Positions 40,396 to 48,995 of a stretch of DNA of 64,000 nt are shown piece after piece. The stretch is from Candidatus Pseudomonas phytovorans (GTDB lineage: Bacteria > Pseudomonadota > Gammaproteobacteria > Pseudomonadales > Pseudomonadaceae), in NCBI GenBank assembly GCA_029202525.1, contig CP119325.1, positions 2,454,001 through 2,518,000 of the forward strand, in the 5' to 3' direction. The translations under genes and the position numbers were made by a program. Positions within the stretch are counted from its first letter, which is position 1; each line of letters begins with the position of its first letter. The notes beneath the pieces are model-generated. The model saw nothing but the letters and a program-made list of their open reading frames with translations. It did not search any database and was not told where the DNA came from.

Positions 40396-42090
40396 ATGCA
40401 CAGTTACGATTTCGCCTTGCTCCTGGCATTTTTCGCCATCGTGCTGCTACCGGCACCCTGGCTCGGGCGGTTTTACTTCAAGGTCATGGAAGGCCAGCGC
40501 ACCTGGCTATCGCCGCTACTCGGCCCGGTCGAGCGAGTGTGCTATCGGCTGGCGGGCGTGCGCGCCGACCAGGAACAGAACTGGCGGCAATACACCCTGG
40601 CCCTGCTGGCCTTCAACCTGGTCGGGTTCCTGCTGCTGTTCGCCGTATTGCTGCTGCAGGGCTACCTACCGCTCAACCCGCAGCACCTGCCCGGCCAGGA
40701 ATGGTCGCTGGCGTTCAACACTGCCGTCAGCTTCGTCACCAACACCAACTGGCAGGCCTACAGCGGTGAGGCATCGGTCAGCTACCTGAGCCAGATGCTC
40801 GGCATGACCGTGCAGAACTTTGTCAGCGCTGCCACCGGCCTGGCCGTGCTGGTCGCATTGTGCCGTGGTATTGCCCGGCGCAGCGCAACGACGTTGGGCA
40901 ACTTCTGGGTCGACATGACCCGTGCGACCCTGTATGGCCTGCTGCCGCTGTGCCTGCTGCTGGCGCTGCTGCTGGTATGGCAGGGCGTGCCGCAGACCTT
41001 TGCCGACTACGCTCATGCGCTGACCTTGCAAGGCACTGACCAGACCATCCCGCTGGGGCCGGCCGCCAGCCAGATCGCCATCAAGCAACTGGGCACCAAT
41101 GGTGGCGGCTTCTTCGGCGTCAACTCGGCGCACCCGTTTGAAAACCCCACCGCCTGGAGCAACTTGTTCGAGGTGGCGTCGATCATCCTCATTCCGGTGG
41201 CCTTGGTGTTCACCTTCGGTCACTACGTCAAGGACCTGCGCCAAAGCCGCGCCATCCTGGCCTGCATGCTTGCCTTGTTCCTGATTGGCGGCGGCACGGC
41301 GTTGTGGTCCGAGCACCAGCCCAACCCGGCCCTTGAAAGCGCACAGGTACAGCAAAGCGCCCCCATGGAGGGCAAGGAAAGCCGCTTCGGCACTACCGGT
41401 TCGGTGTTGTGGACGGTGACCACCACCGCCGCCTCCAACGGCTCGGTCAACGCCATGCATGACAGCCTCAACCCGCTGACCGGCATGGTGGCGATGGTCA
41501 ACATGATGGTCGGTGAGGTGATCTTCGGCGGCGTCGGCGCCGGGCTGTACGGCATGCTGCTGTTCGTGCTGATTGCGGTGTTCCTGGCGGGGCTGATGAT
41601 TGGCCGCACCCCGGAGTACCTGGGCAAGAAGCTGCAGGCACGCGAGGTACAGCTGCTGGTGGCGACCTTGCTGGTAATGCCGGTCGGTGTGCTGGTGCTG
41701 GGAGCCATTGCCGCCAGCCTGCCAGGCCCGGCAGGTGCGGTCAGCAACCCTGGGGCGCATGGCTTCAGCCAACTGCTGTATGCCTACACCTCGGGCACGG
41801 CCAACAACGGTTCGGCCTTTGCCGGCTTTGGTGCCAACACGGTGTTCCATAACCTGATGATCGGCTTGGCCATGCTCATTGGCCGGTTCGGCTACATCCT
41901 GCCGATTCTGGCCTTGGCCGGCAGCCTGGCGGCGAAGAAAAGCGCGCCCCAGGGGCAGAACAGCTTCCCCACCCACGGCCCGCTGTTCACCGGCCTGCTG
42001 CTGGTGACCATTTTGCTGGTCGGTGGCCTGACCTTCCTGCCGACCCTGGCCCTGGGGCCAATCGCCGAACACCTGAGCCTGGGTTTTTGA
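40396..42090 (+). CDS. kdpA: Potassium-transporting ATPase subunit KdpA
   Basis: K+-channel-like, ion-translocating subunit of the high-affinity Kdp P-type ATPase. The 564 residues have about ten membrane spans. Selectivity-filter-type sequences are visible: SFVTNTNWQAYSGE, QLGTNGGGFFGVNSAHPFENP, TTTAASNGSVNAM and GTANNGSAFAG. The ATG at 40396 follows TAAGGAG; a GTG 6 bp earlier is too close to that site. It is in the operon kdpFABC. Confidence 0.98.
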   Translation: MHSYDFALLLAFFAIVLLPAPWLGRFYFKVMEGQRTWLSPLLGPVERVCYRLAGVRADQEQNWRQYTLALLAFNLVGFLLLFAVLLLQGYLPLNPQHLPGQEWSLAFNTAVSFVTNTNWQAYSGEASVSYLSQMLGMTVQNFVSAATGLAVLVALCRGIARRSATTLGNFWVDMTRATLYGLLPLCLLLALLLVWQGVPQTFADYAHALTLQGTDQTIPLGPAASQIAIKQLGTNGGGFFGVNSAHPFENPTAWSNLFEVASIILIPVALVFTFGHYVKDLRQSRAILACMLALFLIGGGTALWSEHQPNPALESAQVQQSAPMEGKESRFGTTGSVLWTVTTTAASNGSVNAMHDSLNPLTGMVAMVNMMVGEVIFGGVGAGLYGMLLFVLIAVFLAGLMIGRTPEYLGKKLQAREVQLLVATLLVMPVGVLVLGAIAASLPGPAGAVSNPGAHGFSQLLYAYTSGTANNGSAFAGFGANTVFHNLMIGLAMLIGRFGYILPILALAGSLAAKKSAPQGQNSFPTHGPLFTGLLLVTILLVGGLTFLPTLALGPIAEHLSLGF

Positions 42091-42099
42091 GGACCAATC

Positions 42100-44154
42100 A
42101 TGAACATGCCCATCCCTGAAATGAACGCCCGGCACAACGCCAAGGACCAGACCCGTTTCAGCGCGCTGTGGCGCCCGGCGCTGGTACAGGCATTCGTCAA
42201 GCTCGACCCGCGCCAGCTCAAACGCTCGCCGGTGATGCTGGTGGTGGCCCTGACTGCGCTGCTGACCACGGTGCTGTGCGTTGCCCCCGGCAGTGGCGTA
42301 AGCACTGGCGTTGCGGTGCAGATCGCCCTGTGGCTGTGGTTTACCGTGCTGTTCGCCAACTTCGCCGAAGCCCTCGCCGAAGGCCGTGGCAAGGCCCGCG
42401 CCGACAGCCTCAAGGCGGGCAGCCAAGGCCTCACCGCCCAGCGTCGCCAGCGTGATGGCAGCTTTGAGACGGTTGCAGCCGGCGCGCTGCGCAAGGACGA
42501 CGTGGTGCGCGTGGTGGCCGGCGAAATGATCCCCGGTGACGGCGAGGTGCTCGAAGGCATTGCGGCGGTCAACGAGGCGGCCATCACGGGCGAGTCCGCG
42601 CCGGTGATCCGCGAGTCCGGCGGAGACCGCTCGGCGGTGACCGGCAACACGCGGCTGGTTTCCGACTGGCTGTTGATCCGCATCACCAGCAACCCGGGCG
42701 AGTCGACTCTGGACCGTATGATTGCCCTGGTCGAAGGGGCCAAACGGCAGAAAACCCCGAACGAAATCGCCCTCGACATCCTGCTGATCGGCCTGACTCT
42801 GATCTTCCTGATCGTAGTAGTGACCTTGCAGCCGTTCGCCCACTTCGCCGGTGGCAGCCTGCCGCTGATTTTCCTGGCTGCATTGCTGGTGACGCTGATC
42901 CCCACCACCATCGGCGGCCTGCTGTCGGCCATCGGTATCGCCGGCATGGACCGGCTGGTGCGGCTGAACGTCATCGCCCGTTCGGGCCGTGCGGTGGAGG
43001 CGGCCGGTGATGTGCACACGCTGATGCTCGACAAGACCGGCACCATCACCTTCGGCAACCGCCGCTGCAGCGCCCTGCATGCAGCGCCCGGCATCACTGC
43101 CAAAGAGTTGGGGGAGGGCGCCTTGCTGGCCTCGCTGGCTGACGACACGGCCGAAGGCAAGTCGATTGTCGAGTACTTGCGCCAATTGCACGACTTCGTC
43201 GAACCGCCTGCCGGGCAATTCGACGCGGTGGCCTTCAGTGCCGAGACGCGCCTGTCGGGCATCGACTTGCAGCAGCACCGCTACCGTAAGGGCGCAGTCG
43301 ATGCGGTGCTGGCGTTCATCGGCATGCAACGGCTGGAGATGCCGCCGGCACTGGCCCGTGAAGTGGAGCGCATTGCCCAGAGCGGCGGCACACCGTTGCT
43401 GGTGTGCATCGACAAGCGCCTGCTTGGCGTGATCCACCTCAAGGATGTGGTCAAACCGGGTATCCGCGAGCGCTTTGCCGAGCTGCGCAAGCTGGGCATT
43501 CGCACGGTAATGGTGACTGGCGACAACCCGCTGACCGCCGCCGCGATCGCCGCCGAAGCCGGGGTGGATGACGTGCTGGCCGAGGCCACGCCGGAGAAAA
43601 AGCTGGCGCGCATCCGCCAGGAGCAGAATGACGGCCGCCTGGTGGCGATGTGCGGCGACGGTGCCAACGACGCCCCGGCGCTGGCCCAGGCTGACGTGGG
43701 CATGGCCATGAACGACGGCACCCAGGCCGCGCGGGAGGCGGCCAACATGGTCGACCTGGACAGCGACCCGACCAAGTTGCTGGATGTGGTGCAGGTCGGC
43801 AAGGAGTTGCTGGTGACCCGTGGTGCGCTGACCACGTTCTCCATTGCCAACGACGTGGCCAAGTATTTCGCCATCCTGCCGGCGCTGTTCGCCGCCATCT
43901 ACCCGCAGCTGGGCGTGCTCAACCTGATGCAGCTGGCCAGCCCGCAGAGCGCGATCCTGTCGGCCATCGTATTCAACGCACTGATCATCATCGTGCTGAT
44001 CCCGCTGGCGCTGCGTGGCGTGCGGGTGCAGGCGGCGAGTGCTGCGCACCTGCTGCGGCGCAACCTGCTGATCTACGGGCTGGGCGGCATTATGGTGCCG
44101 TTTGCCGGGATCAAGCTGATCGACCTGCTGCTCAATGCCTTGCACCTGGTCTGA
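42100..44154 (+). CDS. kdpB: Potassium-transporting ATPase ATP-binding subunit KdpB
   Basis: Catalytic P-type ATPase subunit, 684 residues. The phosphorylated Asp is D311 in DKTGTIT. The TGES loop is at 163-166, whose Ser is the inhibitory phosphorylation site known in E. coli KdpB. CGDGANDAPALAQADVG completes the hinge motif, and MVTGDNPLTA is also present. It starts 9 bp after kdpA and ends 10 bp before kdpC. Confidence 0.98.
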   Translation: MNMPIPEMNARHNAKDQTRFSALWRPALVQAFVKLDPRQLKRSPVMLVVALTALLTTVLCVAPGSGVSTGVAVQIALWLWFTVLFANFAEALAEGRGKARADSLKAGSQGLTAQRRQRDGSFETVAAGALRKDDVVRVVAGEMIPGDGEVLEGIAAVNEAAITGESAPVIRESGGDRSAVTGNTRLVSDWLLIRITSNPGESTLDRMIALVEGAKRQKTPNEIALDILLIGLTLIFLIVVVTLQPFAHFAGGSLPLIFLAALLVTLIPTTIGGLLSAIGIAGMDRLVRLNVIARSGRAVEAAGDVHTLMLDKTGTITFGNRRCSALHAAPGITAKELGEGALLASLADDTAEGKSIVEYLRQLHDFVEPPAGQFDAVAFSAETRLSGIDLQQHRYRKGAVDAVLAFIGMQRLEMPPALAREVERIAQSGGTPLLVCIDKRLLGVIHLKDVVKPGIRERFAELRKLGIRTVMVTGDNPLTAAAIAAEAGVDDVLAEATPEKKLARIRQEQNDGRLVAMCGDGANDAPALAQADVGMAMNDGTQAAREAANMVDLDSDPTKLLDVVQVGKELLVTRGALTTFSIANDVAKYFAILPALFAAIYPQLGVLNLMQLASPQSAILSAIVFNALIIIVLIPLALRGVRVQAASAAHLLRRNLLIYGLGGIMVPFAGIKLIDLLLNALHLV

Positions 44155-44164
44155 GGAGGCCACC

Positions 44165-44716
44165 ATGAATACTTATGTACGCCCGGCATTGAGCCTGGCT
44201 TTGTTGATGACGCTGGTGACTGGCGCGCTGTATCCGCTGGTGGTGACGGGTATCGCTCAAGTCGCGTTCCCGCAACAGGCCAATGGCAGCCTGGTACGCG
44301 ATGACCAGGGTCAGGTACGCGGTTCGGCATTGATCGCCCAGGAATTCAAAGGCGATGGCTGGTTCCATGCGCGGCCTTCGGCAGGCGCTTACGCCACGGT
44401 GGCCAGCAGTGCCAGCAACCTTTCGCCAAGCAATCCGGCGCTGGCCGAGCGGGTCAAGGGGGAGGCGGCTGCGTTGTATCAGGCGCAGCAAGGCCCGGTG
44501 CCGCAGGCGCTGTTGACCACCTCGGGCAGTGGCCTTGACCCGCACTTGCCGCCGGAGGCGGTGGCCTATCAGATTCCGCGGGTGGCGGCGGCGCGGCAAC
44601 TGCCGGTGGAGCGCTTGCAAGCCTTGCAGGAAGAGGCCACCCTCCACCCATTGATCGGCCCGCCAGTGGTCAATGTGCTGGCGTTGAACCAGGCACTTGA
44701 GCATTTGAACCACTGA
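44165..44716 (+). CDS. kdpC: Potassium-transporting ATPase subunit KdpC
   Basis: A 183-residue subunit with one N-terminal transmembrane helix (PALSLALLMTLVTGALYPLVV) and a periplasmic domain that helps KdpA/KdpB assembly. It contains the typical GSxLIAQEF..WFHARPSAG and the C-terminal GPPVVNVLALNQAL. The ATG at 44165 follows GAGGAGG. It ends the pump operon; a REP pair separates it from kdpD. Confidence 0.96.
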   Translation: MNTYVRPALSLALLMTLVTGALYPLVVTGIAQVAFPQQANGSLVRDDQGQVRGSALIAQEFKGDGWFHARPSAGAYATVASSASNLSPSNPALAERVKGEAAALYQAQQGPVPQALLTTSGSGLDPHLPPEAVAYQIPRVAAARQLPVERLQALQEEATLHPLIGPPVVNVLALNQALEHLNH

Positions 44717-44733
44717 TATTGGGGCCGCTCTGC

Positions 44734-44824
44734 GGCCCTTCGCGGGCACGCCCGCTCCCACAGGTCCAGCGTCATGTTCGAAGGGGGCGCTGTACCTGTG
44801 GGAGCGGGCGTGCCCGCGAAGGCC
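44734..44824. repeat. REP pair between kdpC and kdpD
   Basis: Facing copies at 44738-44764 and 44795-44821, with the spacer ending GGGGGCGCTGTA that recurs in the pair at 15.2 kb. It lies inside the kdp gene group, between the pump genes and the regulator genes, which are transcribed in the same direction. Confidence 0.85.
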
Positions 44825-44873
44825 TGCAAAGCAGGCCCTTTGGTCGACCGTTGCAGATTCTGAAGGATGAAAC

Positions 44874-47528
44874 ATGAGTGATTCCGCTCGCGCAGATGCG
44901 CTGTTGGCTAATCTCCCGCGCACCGGCCGGGGCCAGCTGAAGGTGTTCCTCGGCGCCGCCCCCGGCGTCGGCAAGACCTTTGCCATGCTCCAGGCCGCAC
45001 ACGCCCAGCAACGCCAGGGCGTTCAGGTGCTGGCCGGGGTAGTGGAAACCCACGGCCGTGCCGAAACCGAAGCGCTGCTCGCGGGGCTGCAACAGCAGCC
45101 GCTGCTACGCAGCCAGTACCGAGGCGTCACCCTTGAAGAGATGGACCTCGACGGCTTGCTCAAGGCCGTAAAAACGCTGGTACTGGTCGACGAACTGGCC
45201 CACACCAACGCCCCCGGCAGCCGCCACGCCAAGCGCTGGCAGGACGTGCAGGAGCTGCTGGCCGCTGGCATCGACGTGTACACCACGGTCAACGTCCAGC
45301 ACCTGGAAAGCCTCAACGACAAGGTCCGCGACATCACCGGCGTACAAGTGCGTGAAACCCTGCCGGACTGGGTGCTGCAGGAAGCCTTCGAGCTGGTACT
45401 GATCGACCTGCCACCGCGCGAACTGCTCGAACGCCTGCGCGAAGGCAAGGTGTACGTGCCCGAGCAGGCGCGTGCAGCCATCGACGCCTATTTCTCGCAA
45501 ACCAACCTTACCGCCCTGCGCGAACTGGCCATGCAAACCGCCGCTGCGCAGGTCGATGCTGACCTGGCCCACGGCTATCGCCAACGCGGCCAGGAGGCCC
45601 CGTCCTTGCGCGGGCGGCTGCTGGTGGGTGTGGATGGCGACGACCAGGCCGAGCGCCTGGTGCGCCATGCCAGCCGCGTGGCGCAACGCCGTCACCTGCC
45701 CTGGAGCCTGGTGCATGTGGACAACGGTCGCCTGCGCGACGAAACCGCACGGCATCGCTTGCAGGCAGCCCAGCAACTGGCCGAGCGCCTGGGCGGTGAG
45801 GTGGTGCTGTTAAGGGCGGGTGAAGTGGCGCGCACCTTGATCCAGCATGCCGCCGAACGGCGGGCCAGCCTGGTGCTGGTGGGGCAGTCCCGTGACCGCC
45901 TGCGCCGGCGCCTGTTCGGTGCCGGCGTGGCGGCACGGCTGCTGCGCGAAAGCCATGGCCTGGAAATCAACGTGCTGGACCGCGACGTGCAGCCGCAAGC
46001 GCCGCGATCTGTAGTGAGGCGGGTGTGGGTATGGCGCCATTACCTGCTGGCGTTGCTGGCCACCGTGATGGCGGCGGGGCTGGCCTGGGCGGTATCGAGT
46101 GTGCTGGCGTTGCCCAACATCTCGCTGGTGTTTCTGGCTGCGGTGTTGCTGGTGGCAGTGCGCAGCAGCCTGGGGCCTGCGCTGGCCTGCGCTGCGCTGT
46201 CGTTCCTGGCTTATGACTTTCTGTTCATCCCGCCCAACTTCTCGTTCAGCATCCAGCGCGAAGAAGACGTGCTGACGCTGGTGTTCTTCCTGCTGATGGC
46301 CGCGCTTACCGGCAACCTGGCTGCCCGCCAGCGCCGACAGTTGCAGGCGCTGCGCGAAACCCAGGCGCAGACCAGCCAGTTGCTCGACCTGTCGCGCCGG
46401 CTGACGGTGGCCACCGACCGCCAGGCCGTGTTCAGCGCCGCCGGCCAGCATCTGAACGGCTGGCAGGACATGCAAGTGTGCCTGCTTGAGCGCAACGGCG
46501 AAGGCCAGTTGCAGGTGGCGAGCGGCGAAGCCCACGCCTTCAGTGACAACGAACGGGCCGCTGCCGATTGGGCCTGGCAGCACGGTCAGGCCGCCGGCCA
46601 GGGCAGTGACACCCTGCCCAATGGCCGCTGGTGGTGGTGGCCGCTGGCGGTGGACGAGCAGCCTATGGCGCTGCTGGGCGTGCGCCCGCGCAACGGGCAG
46701 CCGCTCAGCGACCCCCGCCGGCGCCTGCTCACCGCCCTTGGCCAGCCGCTGGCCCAGGCCCTGGCACGCGCCCGCCTGGCCGAACAGCTGGAAGCCGCGC
46801 GCCTGCACGGCGAAACCGAGCAATTGCGCAGCGCCTTGCTGGCTTCCGTGTCCCACGACCTGCGCACGCCGTTGACCGCCATGCGCGGGAGCATCGACAG
46901 CCTGCTGGCGTTGGGCGAAGCGATACCGACTGAAGACCGCCGCGAGCTGCTGGAGGGCACCCGCAACGAGGCGGAACGCCTTGACCGCTATATCCAGAAC
47001 CTGCTGGACATGACCCGCCTGGGCCATGGTGGGCTCAAGCTGGCCCGCGACTGGGTAGCCCCGGCGGACATCGTCGGCAGTGCGCTCAACCGCTTGCGCG
47101 TTGTGCTGGCTGCGCTGCGGGTGCACACCAACGTGCCAGCCGAGCTGCCGTTGCTGTTCGTGCATGCGGCGCTGATCGAGCAGGCGCTGGTCAACGTGCT
47201 GGAAAACGCCGCACGTTTTTCCCCGGCCAATGGTCGGCTTGAGCTGCAGGTGGCTGTGCATGATGAGCAGTTGCGGTTTACCGTCAGCGATCAGGGCCCC
47301 GGTATTCCGGTAGCCGACCGCGAGAAGATTTTCGACATGTTCTATACCGCCGCCCGTGGTGATCGCGGTGGGCAGGGCACCGGCCTGGGCCTGGCCATCT
47401 GCCAGGGCATGATCGGCGCCCATGGCGGGCAGATTCTGGTGGGCGAAGGCATCGATGGCCAGGGCACCGGCATCACTCTATGCTTGCCGCTACCCCCTCA
47501 ACCTGAAGCCGAAAGCGAAACCCCATGA
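44874..47528 (+). CDS. kdpD: Sensor histidine kinase KdpD
   Basis: Turgor/K+-sensing kinase, 884 residues. N-terminal KdpD domain with Walker A GAAPGVGKT (27-35) and DELAHTNAPGSRHAKRWQD. A USP-like domain follows (LLVGVDGDDQAERLVRHASR). Four transmembrane helices lie around residues 390-480. A GAF-like linker is followed by HisKA with H661 in VSHDLRTPLTAM and an HATPase domain with SDQGPGIP and GTGLGLAICQGM. GAAGGATG lies upstream of the ATG. It overlaps kdpE by 4 bp (ATGA). Confidence 0.97.
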   Translation: MSDSARADALLANLPRTGRGQLKVFLGAAPGVGKTFAMLQAAHAQQRQGVQVLAGVVETHGRAETEALLAGLQQQPLLRSQYRGVTLEEMDLDGLLKAVKTLVLVDELAHTNAPGSRHAKRWQDVQELLAAGIDVYTTVNVQHLESLNDKVRDITGVQVRETLPDWVLQEAFELVLIDLPPRELLERLREGKVYVPEQARAAIDAYFSQTNLTALRELAMQTAAAQVDADLAHGYRQRGQEAPSLRGRLLVGVDGDDQAERLVRHASRVAQRRHLPWSLVHVDNGRLRDETARHRLQAAQQLAERLGGEVVLLRAGEVARTLIQHAAERRASLVLVGQSRDRLRRRLFGAGVAARLLRESHGLEINVLDRDVQPQAPRSVVRRVWVWRHYLLALLATVMAAGLAWAVSSVLALPNISLVFLAAVLLVAVRSSLGPALACAALSFLAYDFLFIPPNFSFSIQREEDVLTLVFFLLMAALTGNLAARQRRQLQALRETQAQTSQLLDLSRRLTVATDRQAVFSAAGQHLNGWQDMQVCLLERNGEGQLQVASGEAHAFSDNERAAADWAWQHGQAAGQGSDTLPNGRWWWWPLAVDEQPMALLGVRPRNGQPLSDPRRRLLTALGQPLAQALARARLAEQLEAARLHGETEQLRSALLASVSHDLRTPLTAMRGSIDSLLALGEAIPTEDRRELLEGTRNEAERLDRYIQNLLDMTRLGHGGLKLARDWVAPADIVGSALNRLRVVLAALRVHTNVPAELPLLFVHAALIEQALVNVLENAARFSPANGRLELQVAVHDEQLRFTVSDQGPGIPVADREKIFDMFYTAARGDRGGQGTGLGLAICQGMIGAHGGQILVGEGIDGQGTGITLCLPLPPQPEAESETP

Positions 47529-48220
47529 GCCAGTCCGCCACCCTGTTGGTCATCGACGATGAACCACAGATCCGCAAGTTCCTGCGCATCAGCCTGGCCT
47601 CGCAAGGCTACAAGGTGCTTGAGGCGGCTACTGGCGCTGAAGGGCTGGCCCAGGCGGCGCTGGGCAAGCCGGACCTGGTGGTGCTCGACCTGGGCCTGCC
47701 AGACATGGACGGCCAGCAGGTGCTGCGCGAACTGCGCGAATGGAGCGCAGTGCCGGTGATGGTGTTGTCGGTGCGCGCCAGTGAAGTGCAGAAGGTCGAT
47801 GCGCTGGATGGCGGCGCCAACGACTACGTGACCAAGCCGTTTGGTATCCAGGAGTTTCTGGCCCGAGTGCGCGCCTTGTTGCGCCAGGTGCCACAGGCCG
47901 GGGGCTCGGAAGTGGCGGCGAGCTTTGGGCCGCTGACGGTGGATTTTGCGTTTCGCCGAGTGACCCTCGATGGCCTGGAGGTGGCACTGACGCGCAAGGA
48001 GTATGCCTTGCTGGCGCTATTGGCCGGGCACCCGGGGCGGGTGATTACCCAGCAGCAACTGCTCAAGGACATCTGGGGGCCTACCCATGTGGAGGACACC
48101 CATTACCTGCGAATTGTGGTCGGGCACGTGCGGCAGAAACTGGGCGATGACCCCACGGCGCCGCGCTTCATCATTACCGAGGCGGGGGTGGGGTACAGGT
48201 TGGTGGCGCCGACCCTTTAA
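47525..48220 (+). CDS. kdpE: Response regulator KdpE
   Basis: OmpR-family regulator that activates kdpFABC, 231 residues. The receiver has acidic residues D11-D12, phospho-acceptor D55 in VVLDLGLPDMDG and a conserved Lys in VTKPFG. The winged helix carries LTRKEYALLALLAGHPGRVIT and DTHYLRIVVGHVRQKLGDDP. Its start overlaps the kdpD stop in ATGA. Confidence 0.97.
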   Translation: MSQSATLLVIDDEPQIRKFLRISLASQGYKVLEAATGAEGLAQAALGKPDLVVLDLGLPDMDGQQVLRELREWSAVPVMVLSVRASEVQKVDALDGGANDYVTKPFGIQEFLARVRALLRQVPQAGGSEVAASFGPLTVDFAFRRVTLDGLEVALTRKEYALLALLAGHPGRVITQQQLLKDIWGPTHVEDTHYLRIVVGHVRQKLGDDPTAPRFIITEAGVGYRLVAPTL

Positions 48221-48242
48221 CCCCTGTGGGAGCCTGATGAGC

Positions 48243-48995
48243 TTAGGGGGCTGTTCTCGATTCCAGATCCATCTCGGTTGGCCACTGCACTTTGGGCGCC
48301 AGGCGCAGGGCGAACTCGCACCAGAGCACATCGTTGTGATCCTTGGGTTCCCCGGGTGGTGGCAGGGCGGCGGGGCCCTGCTGCATATAAGTGCAGATGT
48401 AGGCCCAGACGTGCTGGTTTGCGCCCATCGTGACCAGAGGAAAACGGTCGATGACGTTGTTTGTGCCCGGCGCGACAATGGAGAGCATGACACCCCATTT
48501 TGAAATGGCTACGGTTTGTGACCAACGCTCAGCGCGGACTTGCGACCAGTCGTAGCAAACGGTCTCTACTTTCCAGGTCGTGAAGGGGTTCCACCAACAG
48601 TATTTGAAGTTGTAGGCATAGATTTTTTTTCGTGCTCGGTTGAAGCGAAGGGGTTCGTCTCGGGGTGGGGATATGCTTACGCGAAGGAAAAAGGTAGATG
48701 CCCATATGCCGCAGGCCAGTAGTAACATGCTAATGAATGCAAATTCGAAATCTTGGTACTCAAAGCTGAATTTTATTGCGGTAGGTAGACAAGCGGTAAA
48801 AGCGAAAGAAGATAGTGAGAACAATGGCATTATTTCTCTCGCCCAACCGATTGTTCTGGGTACTTCAAGGTAGATCAGGTTTTGCTGGTTTGCACCCAGA
48901 TAACCCAGGCTGGGCTCAATGGTAGCGGGAGTGTCTGGGTGGGGCAGATCCTCCTTCCAGCTGGTGCAAGGGGGATTAAGATGCGGGCCGGGCAT
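48243..48995 (-). CDS. DUF6708 membrane protein, probable T6SS immunity protein
   Basis: A 250-residue protein with two hydrophobic helices (about 55-77 IMPLFSLSSFAFTACLP and 85-105 ISMLLLACGIWASTFFL) and a C-terminal cytoplasmic-looking domain rich in Trp. Such DUF6708-type proteins are commonly encoded next to VasX-like effectors. Its start codon overlaps the effector stop by 1 bp (TAATG), so the two are co-translated. The coding DNA is clearly AT-richer than its neighbours, especially around 48.5-48.9 kb, a sign of recent transfer. Immunity is inferred from position, membrane topology and linkage; it is not demonstrated. Confidence 0.7.
   Translation of the reverse strand: MPGPHLNPPCTSWKEDLPHPDTPATIEPSLGYLGANQQNLIYLEVPRTIGWAREIMPLFSLSSFAFTACLPTAIKFSFEYQDFEFAFISMLLLACGIWASTFFLRVSISPPRDEPLRFNRARKKIYAYNFKYCWWNPFTTWKVETVCYDWSQVRAERWSQTVAISKWGVMLSIVAPGTNNVIDRFPLVTMGANQHVWAYICTYMQQGPAALPPPGEPKDHNDVLWCEFALRLAPKVQWPTEMDLESRTAP

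Noticed and set aside
40666..44166. 1166-codon minus-strand frame opposite kdpA and kdpB
   Set aside because: It is Gln/His-rich with no domain and no ribosome site, a shadow of the kdp genes.
45810..47423. 537-codon minus-strand frame opposite kdpD
   Set aside because: Antisense shadow with composition bias and no domain.
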